From Candidatus Latescibacterota bacterium (GTDB lineage Bacteria; Latescibacterota; UBA2968; UBA8231), in the NCBI GenBank assembly GCA_022827165.1, contig JAJDTN010000364.1:1-10723 (forward strand): a stretch of 10,723 bases of DNA, read 5' to 3'. The notes under the pieces are model-generated. The model searched no databases. It was not told the origin of the DNA and saw only the letters and a program-made list of their open reading frames with translations. The position numbers and the translations under genes are program-made. This document shows positions 1 to 6,731 of this stretch, in pieces (position 1 is the stretch's first letter; every line of letters starts with the position of its first letter).

Positions 1-1661
1 TACTTCGCGTAGCGGCGCACCTCCAGGTCCTGGATGAAGTTCAAGGTGTTCTCCACCGCATAGCCCTCCCAGTAGTCGCAGTAGCGCCTGACGCTCTCCG
101 CCGCCGGTCCGAAGGCCGAGAAGTACTCGCCGCGAATCGCATCGATCTCCAGTTCGGGATCGCTGTGCAGCCGCAGGTGCATGTAGAGCCGGAGCCCCTG
201 CGCCGCCCACTGCCCGGTGTTCATGTCGAAGTCGGTGCCCTCCATTCCGTTTTCGTAGGCGAACTTGAAGAAGGCCCCGGACTGATGGGTCTCGAAGTGG
301 GGCAGCAAGTAACCATCGAGAAGGTAGTTGGGCCGGTACCCCATCCTCATGCCGGTCTTCTTCCAGCCGAGCCACTGCTCCTTCATCCACTCGAAGGCCG
401 CCACGGGCATCGGGAAGTAGCGCAGGTGGGGATCCCTCCACTGAACGAATTCGCCGTAGTAGCTCTTGCCGAGGTAGACGTCGTTGACCGGTGCGGTGAA
501 TTCGTTCTCGTACAGTGACATGACCAGCATCTGCACGTTCGGATTCCGCCTGGCCGCCTTCTCCCGTATGGCCTGCCAGAAACGGACGTACCGGTCGGAG
601 GTCTGACCGTAGAAGACCTGGGTATCGTGGTCGTCCTCGTACATGAGCCTGGCGAACCAGGGCGGCGGTTCGGGCTGGGGCCCGTCCCATGCCCGGCACG
701 GCTCGCACGTACACCGCCCCGGCCGGTCCACCGGCCTTACCACGAGGCCCCTCTTCCCGTCCCATCGCTCGACGATGAAGTCCTGCAGCTCCTCGTTCGT
801 CACGCACAGCGACACATACGGGTGCGGTCTTCCGGGTTTCGGATTCCCCCGCCTCCCGTCGCGGGTAAGGACGAACCACTCCGGGTGCTTCTCGCCGTAC
901 TCCTTCCAACTGACGGACTTGTGATCCCCCGGGGGGCGCGCATCCAGTCCGCCCAGCCGGTGTCTCCGATAGAGCACCCTCAGGGCCGCGTCGTACTCGC
1001 GCGCCACTTCGGGTGAGAATCCGATGCGGGCATCGGCGCTTCCCTCCCCGATGTCATGGCGAGGAATCCTCATGTAGCGGAAGCGGAGGGCCGGTTGTTC
1101 CATCCGCCTCACCGCCCGCAGAGCGATCGACCTCGTCCCGGGCACGTAGGTGCCCAGATCTCCGGGCCACAGCCAGCGCACGCCCACGAATTCCTCCAGG
1201 AACTCGTAGACGCCGAAGAGAGTGCCCACGTCCGGATTGTCCAGTTCCAGGGGATCGGCGTCGCTCTCCCGCCCGAGGATGTAGAGGTCGTTGCCCACGG
1301 AGCGCATGACGAAGGTCTCCCTGGGGAGGCGCTCCACGTCGATCCCCTGGCGGAGAGCGGATTCCGTCTCCCCCACGTAGATGCGGGTATTGACGTCCCG
1401 GGGCGTCTCCGATTCCGGGATGACACGGAGGGTGACGCCCGTGGCCAGCCGTACGTGCTCCACCAGCTCTTCCACGGCATAGGCCGCCGTCCTCGTGGGC
1501 GCCTCGGCAGTGACCACCACGGCCCTCGGTTCGCCCTCCACCACCAGGGTGACCTGCGCCCCGGCCACCGGGGGCAGGAAGGCCGCGAGAGCCATCACCA
1601 GGGCGGTGACGACGCTTCTCTGGCCATGCCTTCTGTCTCTCTTGGAGATCGATCGGGGCAC
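1..1661 (-). CDS. Secreted DUF4838 family glycoside-hydrolase-like protein (3' partial)
   Basis: The reading frame opens with GTG at 1661 and runs off the left edge, giving 553 residues without a stop. GTG is preferred because a strong GGAAGGAGG lies 6 nt upstream and the first 35 residues form a good Sec signal (basic MPRSISKRDRRHGQR, a hydrophobic stretch, then VAGA). Residues about 38-190 look like the alpha/beta domain found in front of GH67 alpha-glucuronidases and GH20 enzymes, ending in GVRWLWPGDLG. Residues about 230-540 match DUF4838: a CTCEPC cysteine cluster at 317-322, then aromatic-rich segments and an EYFSAFGPAA motif near 512. DUF4838 proteins are exported and presumed to act on polysaccharides, but no reaction is established. 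The gene follows the OPT-like transporter gene by 34 nt, so co-transcription is likely. A decayed paralogue lies at 5344-6098. Family assignment is confident; the activity is inferred. Confidence 0.85.
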   Translation of the reverse strand, partial: MPRSISKRDRRHGQRSVVTALVMALAAFLPPVAGAQVTLVVEGEPRAVVVTAEAPTRTAAYAVEELVEHVRLATGVTLRVIPESETPRDVNTRIYVGETESALRQGIDVERLPRETFVMRSVGNDLYILGRESDADPLELDNPDVGTLFGVYEFLEEFVGVRWLWPGDLGTYVPGTRSIALRAVRRMEQPALRFRYMRIPRHDIGEGSADARIGFSPEVAREYDAALRVLYRRHRLGGLDARPPGDHKSVSWKEYGEKHPEWFVLTRDGRRGNPKPGRPHPYVSLCVTNEELQDFIVERWDGKRGLVVRPVDRPGRCTCEPCRAWDGPQPEPPPWFARLMYEDDHDTQVFYGQTSDRYVRFWQAIREKAARRNPNVQMLVMSLYENEFTAPVNDVYLGKSYYGEFVQWRDPHLRYFPMPVAAFEWMKEQWLGWKKTGMRMGYRPNYLLDGYLLPHFETHQSGAFFKFAYENGMEGTDFDMNTGQWAAQGLRLYMHLRLHSDPELEIDAIRGEYFSAFGPAAESVRRYCDYWEGYAVENTLNFIQDLEVRRYAK

Positions 1662-1667
1662 GGTAGT

Positions 1668-1676
1668 CCTCCTTCC
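1668..1676 (-). promoter_or_regulatory. Strong Shine-Dalgarno that fixes the GTG start of the DUF4838 gene
   Basis: On the minus strand the sequence reads GGAAGGAGG, 6 nt before the GTG at 1661. An ATG further in (minus strand, 1625) is in another frame, and the first in-frame ATG falls inside the signal peptide. The ribosome site and the signal peptide therefore both point to GTG. Confidence 0.8.
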
Positions 1677-1695
1677 GGCAAGGCGGACGCCACGC

Positions 1696-3648
1696 TCAGC
1701 GGACGCCGACGTATACCACATTTCCGGTCTCCCCGAGGATGGCGTCCACCACCATCCACACGGCGGCGCCCATGAGCTGTCCCGCCACGAACCCGAGGAA
1801 GACCGGTTTCATGAAATGATATCCCCGACTGCCCCAGAACCTGAAGATGACCGCCTTCATCAGCCAGCCGAGGAATACGGAGAACCAGGCCCGGCCCATG
1901 ACCCAGCTGTCGCCGATGGGCAGGCCGATGTAGTGCAGGGGCCACCAGGGGAGCCGGTGCTGCAGATGGATGAGCAGTCCCATGGCCGCGCCGCCGATGG
2001 CGGTGAAGAGCAGGCGCGGCTTGATGGTCTCCCAGCCGATGGGGTTGACCAGCTTGTCCTCGAGGAACCGGTAGGCGATGCTGGGCACGCCGAACTGCCG
2101 CAGGTTGATGCCGCCGTACGTGTAGCTGAGGTGCATGGTCATCCAGGTCGCCCCCGCCATGCTGACGACGATGGCCACGAGGATCGCCCAGAACAGGCGC
2201 CGCGGATGCCGGCACGCCGGCAGGCCTCCCGTGTGGGCGAGCTTGAGCCCGTTGGCCGTGGAAGCCATGACGGTGGTGCGCATCTCCCCCGCCCACGAAT
2301 AGCTGAGGCTCAGGCTGGCCAGGCCCTTCCAGCCGATGAGGTCCGTCCCCAGGGTATAGACCGCGAAAGGCTGGGGTACCATGGTGGAGGCCGTGAAGCC
2401 CACGCCTCCCTGGGCGATCACCCGGGTGACGGCCACGAAGATCGTGAGGACTGCCATGAGGAAGACGATGGCGGCCAACGGCGGCATCCCGCTCATCAGC
2501 AGCCAGACGAAGTAGTAGGCGGCGCACGCGGTCCAGAGCCAGACGGCGGCCCGGTAGGAGAGGATCTCCTCGGCGTCGGCCGCGTCCCTCCGCCAGCGGA
2601 CGGCTGCGCCCAGGACGCGCGCCAGGTGCCGGCGGGCCGTCCACAGGATGGCGGCCACCAGCACGATGATCGCCCCCATGCCCTGATGGGACAGGGCGGG
2701 AGAGGATGCGGTGAGCGACTCGTGCCGGCCCGGGAGCTCGTAGCCCACGACGTGGAAGACGCCGGTCTGGCACATCCCCAGCACGTGGAAGAACCACACT
2801 GAGAAAGCGACGTGCAGGTTGAGGAAGTAGCTGAGGCCGATGATCGCGAAGTTGACGAAGATGCGCAGCCGGACGCTGTTGCGGAACAGCGGGATCGGGT
2901 CGAAATAGGTCTCGATCTCCGGGATGAAGAAGTAGTAGTGGTGCAGTCCGCGGAGCATCTGCAATGCGAAGGGGATCGCGAAGCCGGCCCACAGGAGCCG
3001 GTTCCTGAAGAGGGGCGGCACCACGTGGTCGTCGGCGCCGCGAAGCATCTCGAGAGGAAGCTGGGTCAGGGGAAAGACGAGGCGCTCCTGCTCCACCCAG
3101 GGGCGGCGCAGGATGACCATGGTGCAGACCATGAGGACGAAGACGGCGAGCATGGCGCTGCCCCACGCCAGCATGGGCACGGCCCACTCGCTCCACGGTA
3201 TCCCCTGACCCGCCGGGAGGCCCTCGTAGAAATAGCGCGCCACGTCGGGGTCCCGCGGAGCCAGCCAGCTCGGAATGAGTGGATGGACGAGATCGACCCA
3301 GCCGTTCTCAGGGGTGGCGTAGTAGAAGGGCCGGGTGAGTATGTGGAACAGGTTGGTCACCAGGCCCCAGGTGGGGATCGCGCAGGCCACGACCATCATG
3401 GCGAAGACCACGATGAGCTCGACGCTGCTCAGTCCCCAGCCCGTGCGGAGACGCTTCAGGACCGGGTTGATCAGCCCCACGAGCACGAGGAACAGCATCA
3501 TGGCGCCGGCGGTGATGTAGTCCGAGGTCAGGCCCGCGTTCTGCAGCAGCAGGACGCTGTACGGACAGGCGAGGTTGATCGCCAGGGCCAGCAGCGCCCC
3601 GAGGGCGATGGCGCGGAATGTCACATCGTGATGTGGGCCCTCGGACAT
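1696..3648 (-). CDS. DUF6785/DUF6784 (OPT-like) polytopic membrane transporter
   Basis: This is a complete 650-residue integral membrane protein with a dozen or more hydrophobic segments. Landmarks typical of the DUF6785/DUF6784 proteins are ERLVFPLTQLPLEML near 188-202, a QGGVGFTASTMVPQPF loop near 413-428, a WWPLHYIGLPIG segment near 568-579, and GWLMKAVIFRFWG followed by KPVFLGFVAGQL near the C-terminus. These families are thought to be related to oligopeptide transporters (OPT), so uptake of a peptide- or glycan-derived compound across the inner membrane is plausible; the substrate is unknown. ATG at 3648 is the first possible start because an in-frame TGA lies three codons upstream. No clear Shine-Dalgarno precedes it, which is unusual next to its neighbours. 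It is first in a two-gene unit with the DUF4838 gene and divergent from the GH56-like gene. Fold and location are well supported; transport is inferred. Confidence 0.8.
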   Translation of the reverse strand: MSEGPHHDVTFRAIALGALLALAINLACPYSVLLLQNAGLTSDYITAGAMMLFLVLVGLINPVLKRLRTGWGLSSVELIVVFAMMVVACAIPTWGLVTNLFHILTRPFYYATPENGWVDLVHPLIPSWLAPRDPDVARYFYEGLPAGQGIPWSEWAVPMLAWGSAMLAVFVLMVCTMVILRRPWVEQERLVFPLTQLPLEMLRGADDHVVPPLFRNRLLWAGFAIPFALQMLRGLHHYYFFIPEIETYFDPIPLFRNSVRLRIFVNFAIIGLSYFLNLHVAFSVWFFHVLGMCQTGVFHVVGYELPGRHESLTASSPALSHQGMGAIIVLVAAILWTARRHLARVLGAAVRWRRDAADAEEILSYRAAVWLWTACAAYYFVWLLMSGMPPLAAIVFLMAVLTIFVAVTRVIAQGGVGFTASTMVPQPFAVYTLGTDLIGWKGLASLSLSYSWAGEMRTTVMASTANGLKLAHTGGLPACRHPRRLFWAILVAIVVSMAGATWMTMHLSYTYGGINLRQFGVPSIAYRFLEDKLVNPIGWETIKPRLLFTAIGGAAMGLLIHLQHRLPWWPLHYIGLPIGDSWVMGRAWFSVFLGWLMKAVIFRFWGSRGYHFMKPVFLGFVAGQLMGAAVWMVVDAILGETGNVVYVGVR

Positions 3649-3670
3649 GTGGGATCAGTCTTCTGCGACC

Positions 3671-3698
3671 ATCCGGGCGGATATGGGCATCCGATGCG
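3671..3698. repeat. Overlapping inverted repeats in the transporter 5' leader
   Basis: The segment reads ATCCG, 2 nt, CGGAT, 6 nt, ATCCG, so the central CGGAT can pair with either flank, giving two mutually exclusive stems. The right end also forms GCATC-C-GATGC (3688-3698). It lies 22-50 nt upstream of the transporter ATG. It could be an operator or a leader RNA structure. Each stem is only 5 bp, so chance in GC-rich DNA is possible. Confidence 0.4.
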
Positions 3699-3798
3699 GC
3701 CTCGGGTATGGGGCGGGTCAAGGTATTCGGGACAGGCCGCAGCGACAACGGGCGGGAAGCCCCCTCCCGGTCCCGGTTTCCTGAGATTCGCTGCCCTC

Positions 3799-3815
3799 GA
3801 AGCCGCGGGGGCTTC
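3799..3815. repeat. Perfect 6-bp inverted repeat, candidate operator
   Basis: GAAGCC, 5 nt (GCGGG), GGCTTC forms a perfect dyad ending 9 nt before the putative -35 element of the plus-strand gene. A second short dyad, GAGGT-TTTC-ACCTC (3821-3834), overlaps that -35 element. The placement suits a regulator binding site, but no regulator gene is present in the window. Confidence 0.4.
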
Positions 3816-3824
3816 AAGTGGAGG

Positions 3825-3853
3825 TTTTCACCTCTCCCGCGGCCCCCTATCTT
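3825..3853 (+). promoter_or_regulatory. Putative sigma70-type promoter for the GH56-like gene
   Basis: TTTTCA (3825-3830) and TATCTT (3848-3853) each match 4 of 6 consensus positions and are separated by the optimal 17 nt. The -10 element ends 59 nt before the ATG at 3913. These are the most AT-rich hexamers close upstream of the gene, but the match is not strong. Confidence 0.4.
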
Positions 3854-3912
3854 GGGACGGCCAGCGGAACAACAGCCCCTCAGCCCCGCGCCAGTATGCG
3901 GTGGGAGGCACC

Positions 3913-5343
3913 ATGACCACGATCCGGCTCCTCGCGGCCCTCGGGCTCATCCTGGCGGCCCTGACGCGCACCATGGCACAGACCGACCAGCTCATCCAGG
4001 AGATCATCCGCACCACCGCCCCGCTGGAGCAGCCGCGTGGCGAGCGCCTGCCCCTCTACCTCTGGCCGGCTCACAACCTGGGCACAGATGACGAGGCCGA
4101 GGTGGAGACGTTGCTGCGCCAGCTCGAGGCGCGCGGCATCGCCGCCATCGCCAACTGGCGCACGGACGACGCGGAGGCCCTGGAGCGGGCCCTGCGCCTG
4201 GGGGCCTTCCAGAAGCGCCTGGGACTGCCCATCACGGTCAACGCCACCTCCTGCACCTACTCCTTCTTCAACGGCGACGAGGCCACGGCGCACGTGGACA
4301 GCGACGGCCGGCCCTTCTTCGATCCCTCCTTCGGCCCCCAGCACATGGGTTGTCCCTTCGCCATCGACTCCCGAACCACCGAGATGCGCCGCCGCATCGC
4401 CGAGCCCGTGGCAGCCTATGGCGAGGCCGGCCTCGACATCCACATGATCTTCGCCGACTGGGAGATCGACGGCCCCATCGAGTGGAACGAGGCCTGGGAA
4501 CACTCGCGCCGCTGCATGCGCTGCCGGGCCCGCATCCCCCGGATTGACGACTTCGACGCCTTCCAGGGGGCCCTCCGCCGGCAGCGCAGCTACCTGCAGC
4601 GGCACATGCTCGCCGAGCCCGTGCTGGCGCGGTTCCCCCGCGCCCTGGTGGGCAACTACGCCGTCTATCCCCACAACGGCTACCGGTACTGGTTCGACTA
4701 CTTCGAGAAGCACACTCCGGGCACGCCCCATCAGGTGGAGGGCGGCGCCCGCTACCGCCAGTGGTACCCCGAGTTCGACGACGCGGGCTACACCTTCGCC
4801 ATGCCGGTGGTCTACACCTGGCAGGACATCTACGGCTGGTATGACTTCGACGTGCCCGACTACCGGTGGTTCTACAACATGCTGCTCGTGGGCAGCAACG
4901 CCGGGCAGTCGACGCCGGCCCACGTCCCGCTGATCACCTTCGTCCATTGGCACACGGTGATCCTCTCCGATCCGCCGCCGGATCACCCCCAGTTCAGTGA
5001 GGAGAAGTACCGCGAGCTGCTCTGGCATCTGCTGCTGCGCGGCCACGACGCGCTGTTCATGTGGAGTCCGCGGGACCAGGCCCTCAAGGAGAGCCAGCTC
5101 GCCCACAGGGTGTACGCGGAATCCCACGAGTACCGCGATTTCCTCGCCCACGGAACGCCCGTCTCCTTCACCGTCCCGAAGCAACCGGGCCCGGTGGTGT
5201 CGGCCCTGCGCCGGGATGACCGCTTGCTGGTGAGGCGCACCGACTTCACCGATACGGACGCCGTGGTGGAACTGGAGGTCGATGGCCGGATCCTCCAGGT
5301 GCCGCGGCTCGAAGGAAGCTGTCAGGTCATGACGCTGGACTGA
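3913..5343 (+). CDS. Secreted TIM-barrel protein, GH56 hyaluronidase-like
   Basis: This 476-residue protein starts at ATG 3913, with GGGAGG 4 nt upstream and a signal peptide (MTTIRLLAALGLILAALTRTMA). The longer open frame upstream of the ATG has no signal or ribosome site and is not used. Motifs appear in the order seen in GH56 hyaluronidases. FADWE at 180-184 is followed by a Trp-rich stretch, like the catalytic D-x-E in DWE. VGNYAVYPHNGYRYWFDYF at 246-264 resembles the FPDCYNYD region. PLITFVHW lies near 339, and LFMWSPRDQALKESQ at 381-395 resembles the C-terminal LW...KES segment with its active-site Trp. A small beta domain (about 415-476) ends the protein. C201 and C204 form a CxxC right after the DWE strand. 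This is motif reading, not an alignment search; another TIM-barrel hydrolase family is possible. Divergence from the OPT-like transporter gene suggests shared control. Confidence 0.7.
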   Translation: MTTIRLLAALGLILAALTRTMAQTDQLIQEIIRTTAPLEQPRGERLPLYLWPAHNLGTDDEAEVETLLRQLEARGIAAIANWRTDDAEALERALRLGAFQKRLGLPITVNATSCTYSFFNGDEATAHVDSDGRPFFDPSFGPQHMGCPFAIDSRTTEMRRRIAEPVAAYGEAGLDIHMIFADWEIDGPIEWNEAWEHSRRCMRCRARIPRIDDFDAFQGALRRQRSYLQRHMLAEPVLARFPRALVGNYAVYPHNGYRYWFDYFEKHTPGTPHQVEGGARYRQWYPEFDDAGYTFAMPVVYTWQDIYGWYDFDVPDYRWFYNMLLVGSNAGQSTPAHVPLITFVHWHTVILSDPPPDHPQFSEEKYRELLWHLLLRGHDALFMWSPRDQALKESQLAHRVYAESHEYRDFLAHGTPVSFTVPKQPGPVVSALRRDDRLLVRRTDFTDTDAVVELEVDGRILQVPRLEGSCQVMTLD

Positions 5344-6098
5344 GCGGCCCTCCCGGTCCGTCCGGATCATCTCCCCCTCGGGAGCGTCCCAGGACTCGCA
5401 GGGTTGGATACACGGAGGCGGTGGCTGGGATAGCCCTCGTTCTCCGGCCCCTCGTTGTCGCGCGTCCCGTCCGAAGGCCTGCCACTCGTCCGTCCTCCTC
5501 CGCATCTCGAGGAAGGGCTCGTAGTCCCACCCCAGGGCATCGATCCTGGTGTGGCATACGCCGTTGCAGGCCTGGTTGATCATGTCCCGCCGGCGAAAGC
5601 GGGGCGTCTGCCGGATGCGCACCTCCGGAATGGAGATCTCCTGACGCTGCGGCACGACCTCCCCCAGCGTATCCGGCCACAGCCAGCGGACCCCGAGAAC
5701 CTCCCGCGCGAAGAGGTTTCCCCGCGAACAGCGTCCCCCCCTGAGGGGGAGCCCATCCGGACGGGCATCGTCGCTTACGAACGCCACCGCGCCGGGGAAG
5801 GTCCGAAGGCGCACCTCCTCGAGCCGCAGCTCTTCCGGACTGATGCCGAGGTCGCGGGTGCGCTCCGTGTCACCCACGAGGATGAGGGCGGACTCCGCCT
5901 TCGGGGCGACATCGCTCCCGCAGAAGGGGCAGGCGGGCGCCGCTCATCTTCTCGATCCACATCCTCAGGGACTCGGCGGCATCCCGGGCCGACGCCGTTG
6001 GCTCGTCGGCCACCACCAGGATCGATGCCGGCGGCGGAACCCGGTCCTGTCGTCAGCGGCATCACGGAGAGTGCCAGGATGGAGACTCGATTCAACAT
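5344..6098 (-). pseudogene. Decayed, truncated DUF4838 protein gene
   Basis: Reading minus from ATG 6098, with GAGGT 5 nt upstream, gives a signal peptide (MLNRVSILALSVMPL...GSAAG). A shift near 6027-6045 then opens SILVVADEPTASARDAAE and MWIEKMSGARLPLL. A second shift near 5912-5922 opens DVAPKAESALILVGDTER, which continues to EVLGVRWLWPDTLGEVVP and DEWQAFGR (about 5468). These match, in order, the N-terminal domain and early DUF4838 region of the gene at 1-1661, for example its GVRWLWPGDLG. A compensating pair of indels appears at 5717-5741. The last stretch ends in CESWDAPEGE, which may correspond to CRAWDGPQPE of the intact paralogue. That would imply an internal deletion, and most of the DUF4838 domain is absent. 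Remnant homology stops against the stop codon of the plus-strand gene. The signal sequence and ribosome site survive, so decay looks recent; assembly error could explain the indels but not the truncation. Confidence 0.75.
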
Positions 6099-6151
6099 GG
6101 ACGACCTCGCTGATCTCTGCGGCGCGGCCGGAAGAGGTGGTCCTCCCGTGC

Positions 6152-6643
6152 TCAGAGGAGACCCGGCCAGAGATGCCGGACCAACTGCCCCAGCCCGTAG
6201 CTCGCGCCGTTGGCGAGGAAGGAAGCGACTATGGCCCTCGCCAGCGGGATCCGCCCTGCCGCGAGCCAGAAGGTGACGCTCTCGATGCAGGCGATGAGCA
6301 ACTCGGCGATGGCGACACCGGACCAGAAGATGTGAGGCTGGTCCATGACGAAGAAGATCGCCTGTCGTCCGTACTCCTCCCTGAGGCTCTCCGGCGCCAG
6401 CAGGAGGCTGAGGGAGGCCACGTAGAATCTGGGCCAGAGGAACCAGAGCACCGGGTGGGTCATGCACGTGCCCCACGCCCCGGCCGCGGCCGCCCGGCGG
6501 ACGGTTACCCGGGGATGGGCCCGGTAGCTCCGGGCCATCCAGACGAAGACCGGCACCTCGATGGTCAGCGTGAAGGCGAACGACCTGAGCCAGCTCAGCT
6601 GCCGGGGCGACAGGTCGAATGGGAGGAGATCGAGAGGCCCCAT
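6152..6643 (-). CDS. Small four-helix integral membrane protein, uncharacterised
   Basis: A complete 163-residue protein is predicted from ATG 6643, with a loosely spaced GGAG about 11 nt upstream. Four hydrophobic segments lie near residues 18-37, 52-82, 94-125 and 133-157. Polar residues sit within or beside the helices: E29 (TIEVPVFVW), H63 (CMTHPVLWFLWP), E114 (AIAELLIACIE) and an NGASYGLG motif at 145-152. The combination of a THP-LW motif, an intramembrane Glu pair and an N-x-x-S-x-x-x-G end recalls a widespread family of small hypothetical bacterial membrane proteins. I know no function for it and assign none. It sits 78 nt after the GH-A-like gene and 53 nt before the DUF4838 pseudogene, all on one strand. 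It is the only non-secreted product in this cluster besides the OPT-like protein. Confidence 0.75.
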   Translation of the reverse strand: MGPLDLLPFDLSPRQLSWLRSFAFTLTIEVPVFVWMARSYRAHPRVTVRRAAAAGAWGTCMTHPVLWFLWPRFYVASLSLLLAPESLREEYGRQAIFFVMDQPHIFWSGVAIAELLIACIESVTFWLAAGRIPLARAIVASFLANGASYGLGQLVRHLWPGLL

Positions 6644-6715
6644 TGAGAACGCAACTCCACCGGTCGGTCCGGGAGTCGCGGCCAGGCACCGAGGTCAACG
6701 GGCCGCGGATCCCCC

Positions 6716-6731
6716 GAGCGGTCAACCGCTC
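6716..6731 (-). repeat. Perfect hairpin spanning the stop codon of the GH-A-like gene
   Basis: The minus strand reads GAGCGG-TTGA-CCGCTC, a 6-bp GC-rich stem whose loop contains the TGA stop. The downstream sequence starts GGGGGATCC and has no T-run, so it is not a standard intrinsic terminator. It could slow RNA decay or reduce read-through into the membrane protein gene. Confidence 0.45.

Larger units (their letters stand above)
3649..3912. promoter_or_regulatory. Divergent intergenic control region
   Basis: These 264 nt separate the minus-strand OPT-like/DUF4838 unit from the plus-strand GH56-like gene, so both promoters should lie here. Visible elements are a cluster of overlapping inverted repeats next to the transporter start (3671-3698), a 6-bp inverted repeat (3799-3815), and a sigma70-like promoter toward the plus-strand gene (3825-3853). 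A weak minus-strand candidate is TTGTCG (3748-3743), 17 nt, then TACCTT (3725-3720). I found no small gene in it; the open frame continuing upstream of 3913 is a GC-bias artefact. Confidence 0.6.

Noticed and set aside
1595..3196. 533-aa minus-strand frame overlapping the membrane protein gene
   Set aside because: It is rich in Arg, Pro, Gly and His with no hydrophobic helices; the other frame gives a coherent polytopic membrane protein.
2812..3912. Long plus-strand open frame continuous with the GH56-like gene upstream of 3913
   Set aside because: It is antisense to the clear membrane protein, has low-complexity charged composition, and the signal peptide plus ribosome site at 3913 mark the true start. 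High GC keeps antisense frames free of stops.
5344..5400. Possible bidirectional terminator between the convergent gene ends
   Set aside because: CTCCCG and CGGGAG can pair, but only across a loop of more than 20 nt and without a T-tract.
3880..5440. Minus-strand open frame antisense to the GH56-like gene
   Set aside because: Its composition (Gly, Val, Ala, Glu, His runs) is that of an antisense frame. Only the part above about 5344 carries recognisable homology, and that belongs to the DUF4838 pseudogene.
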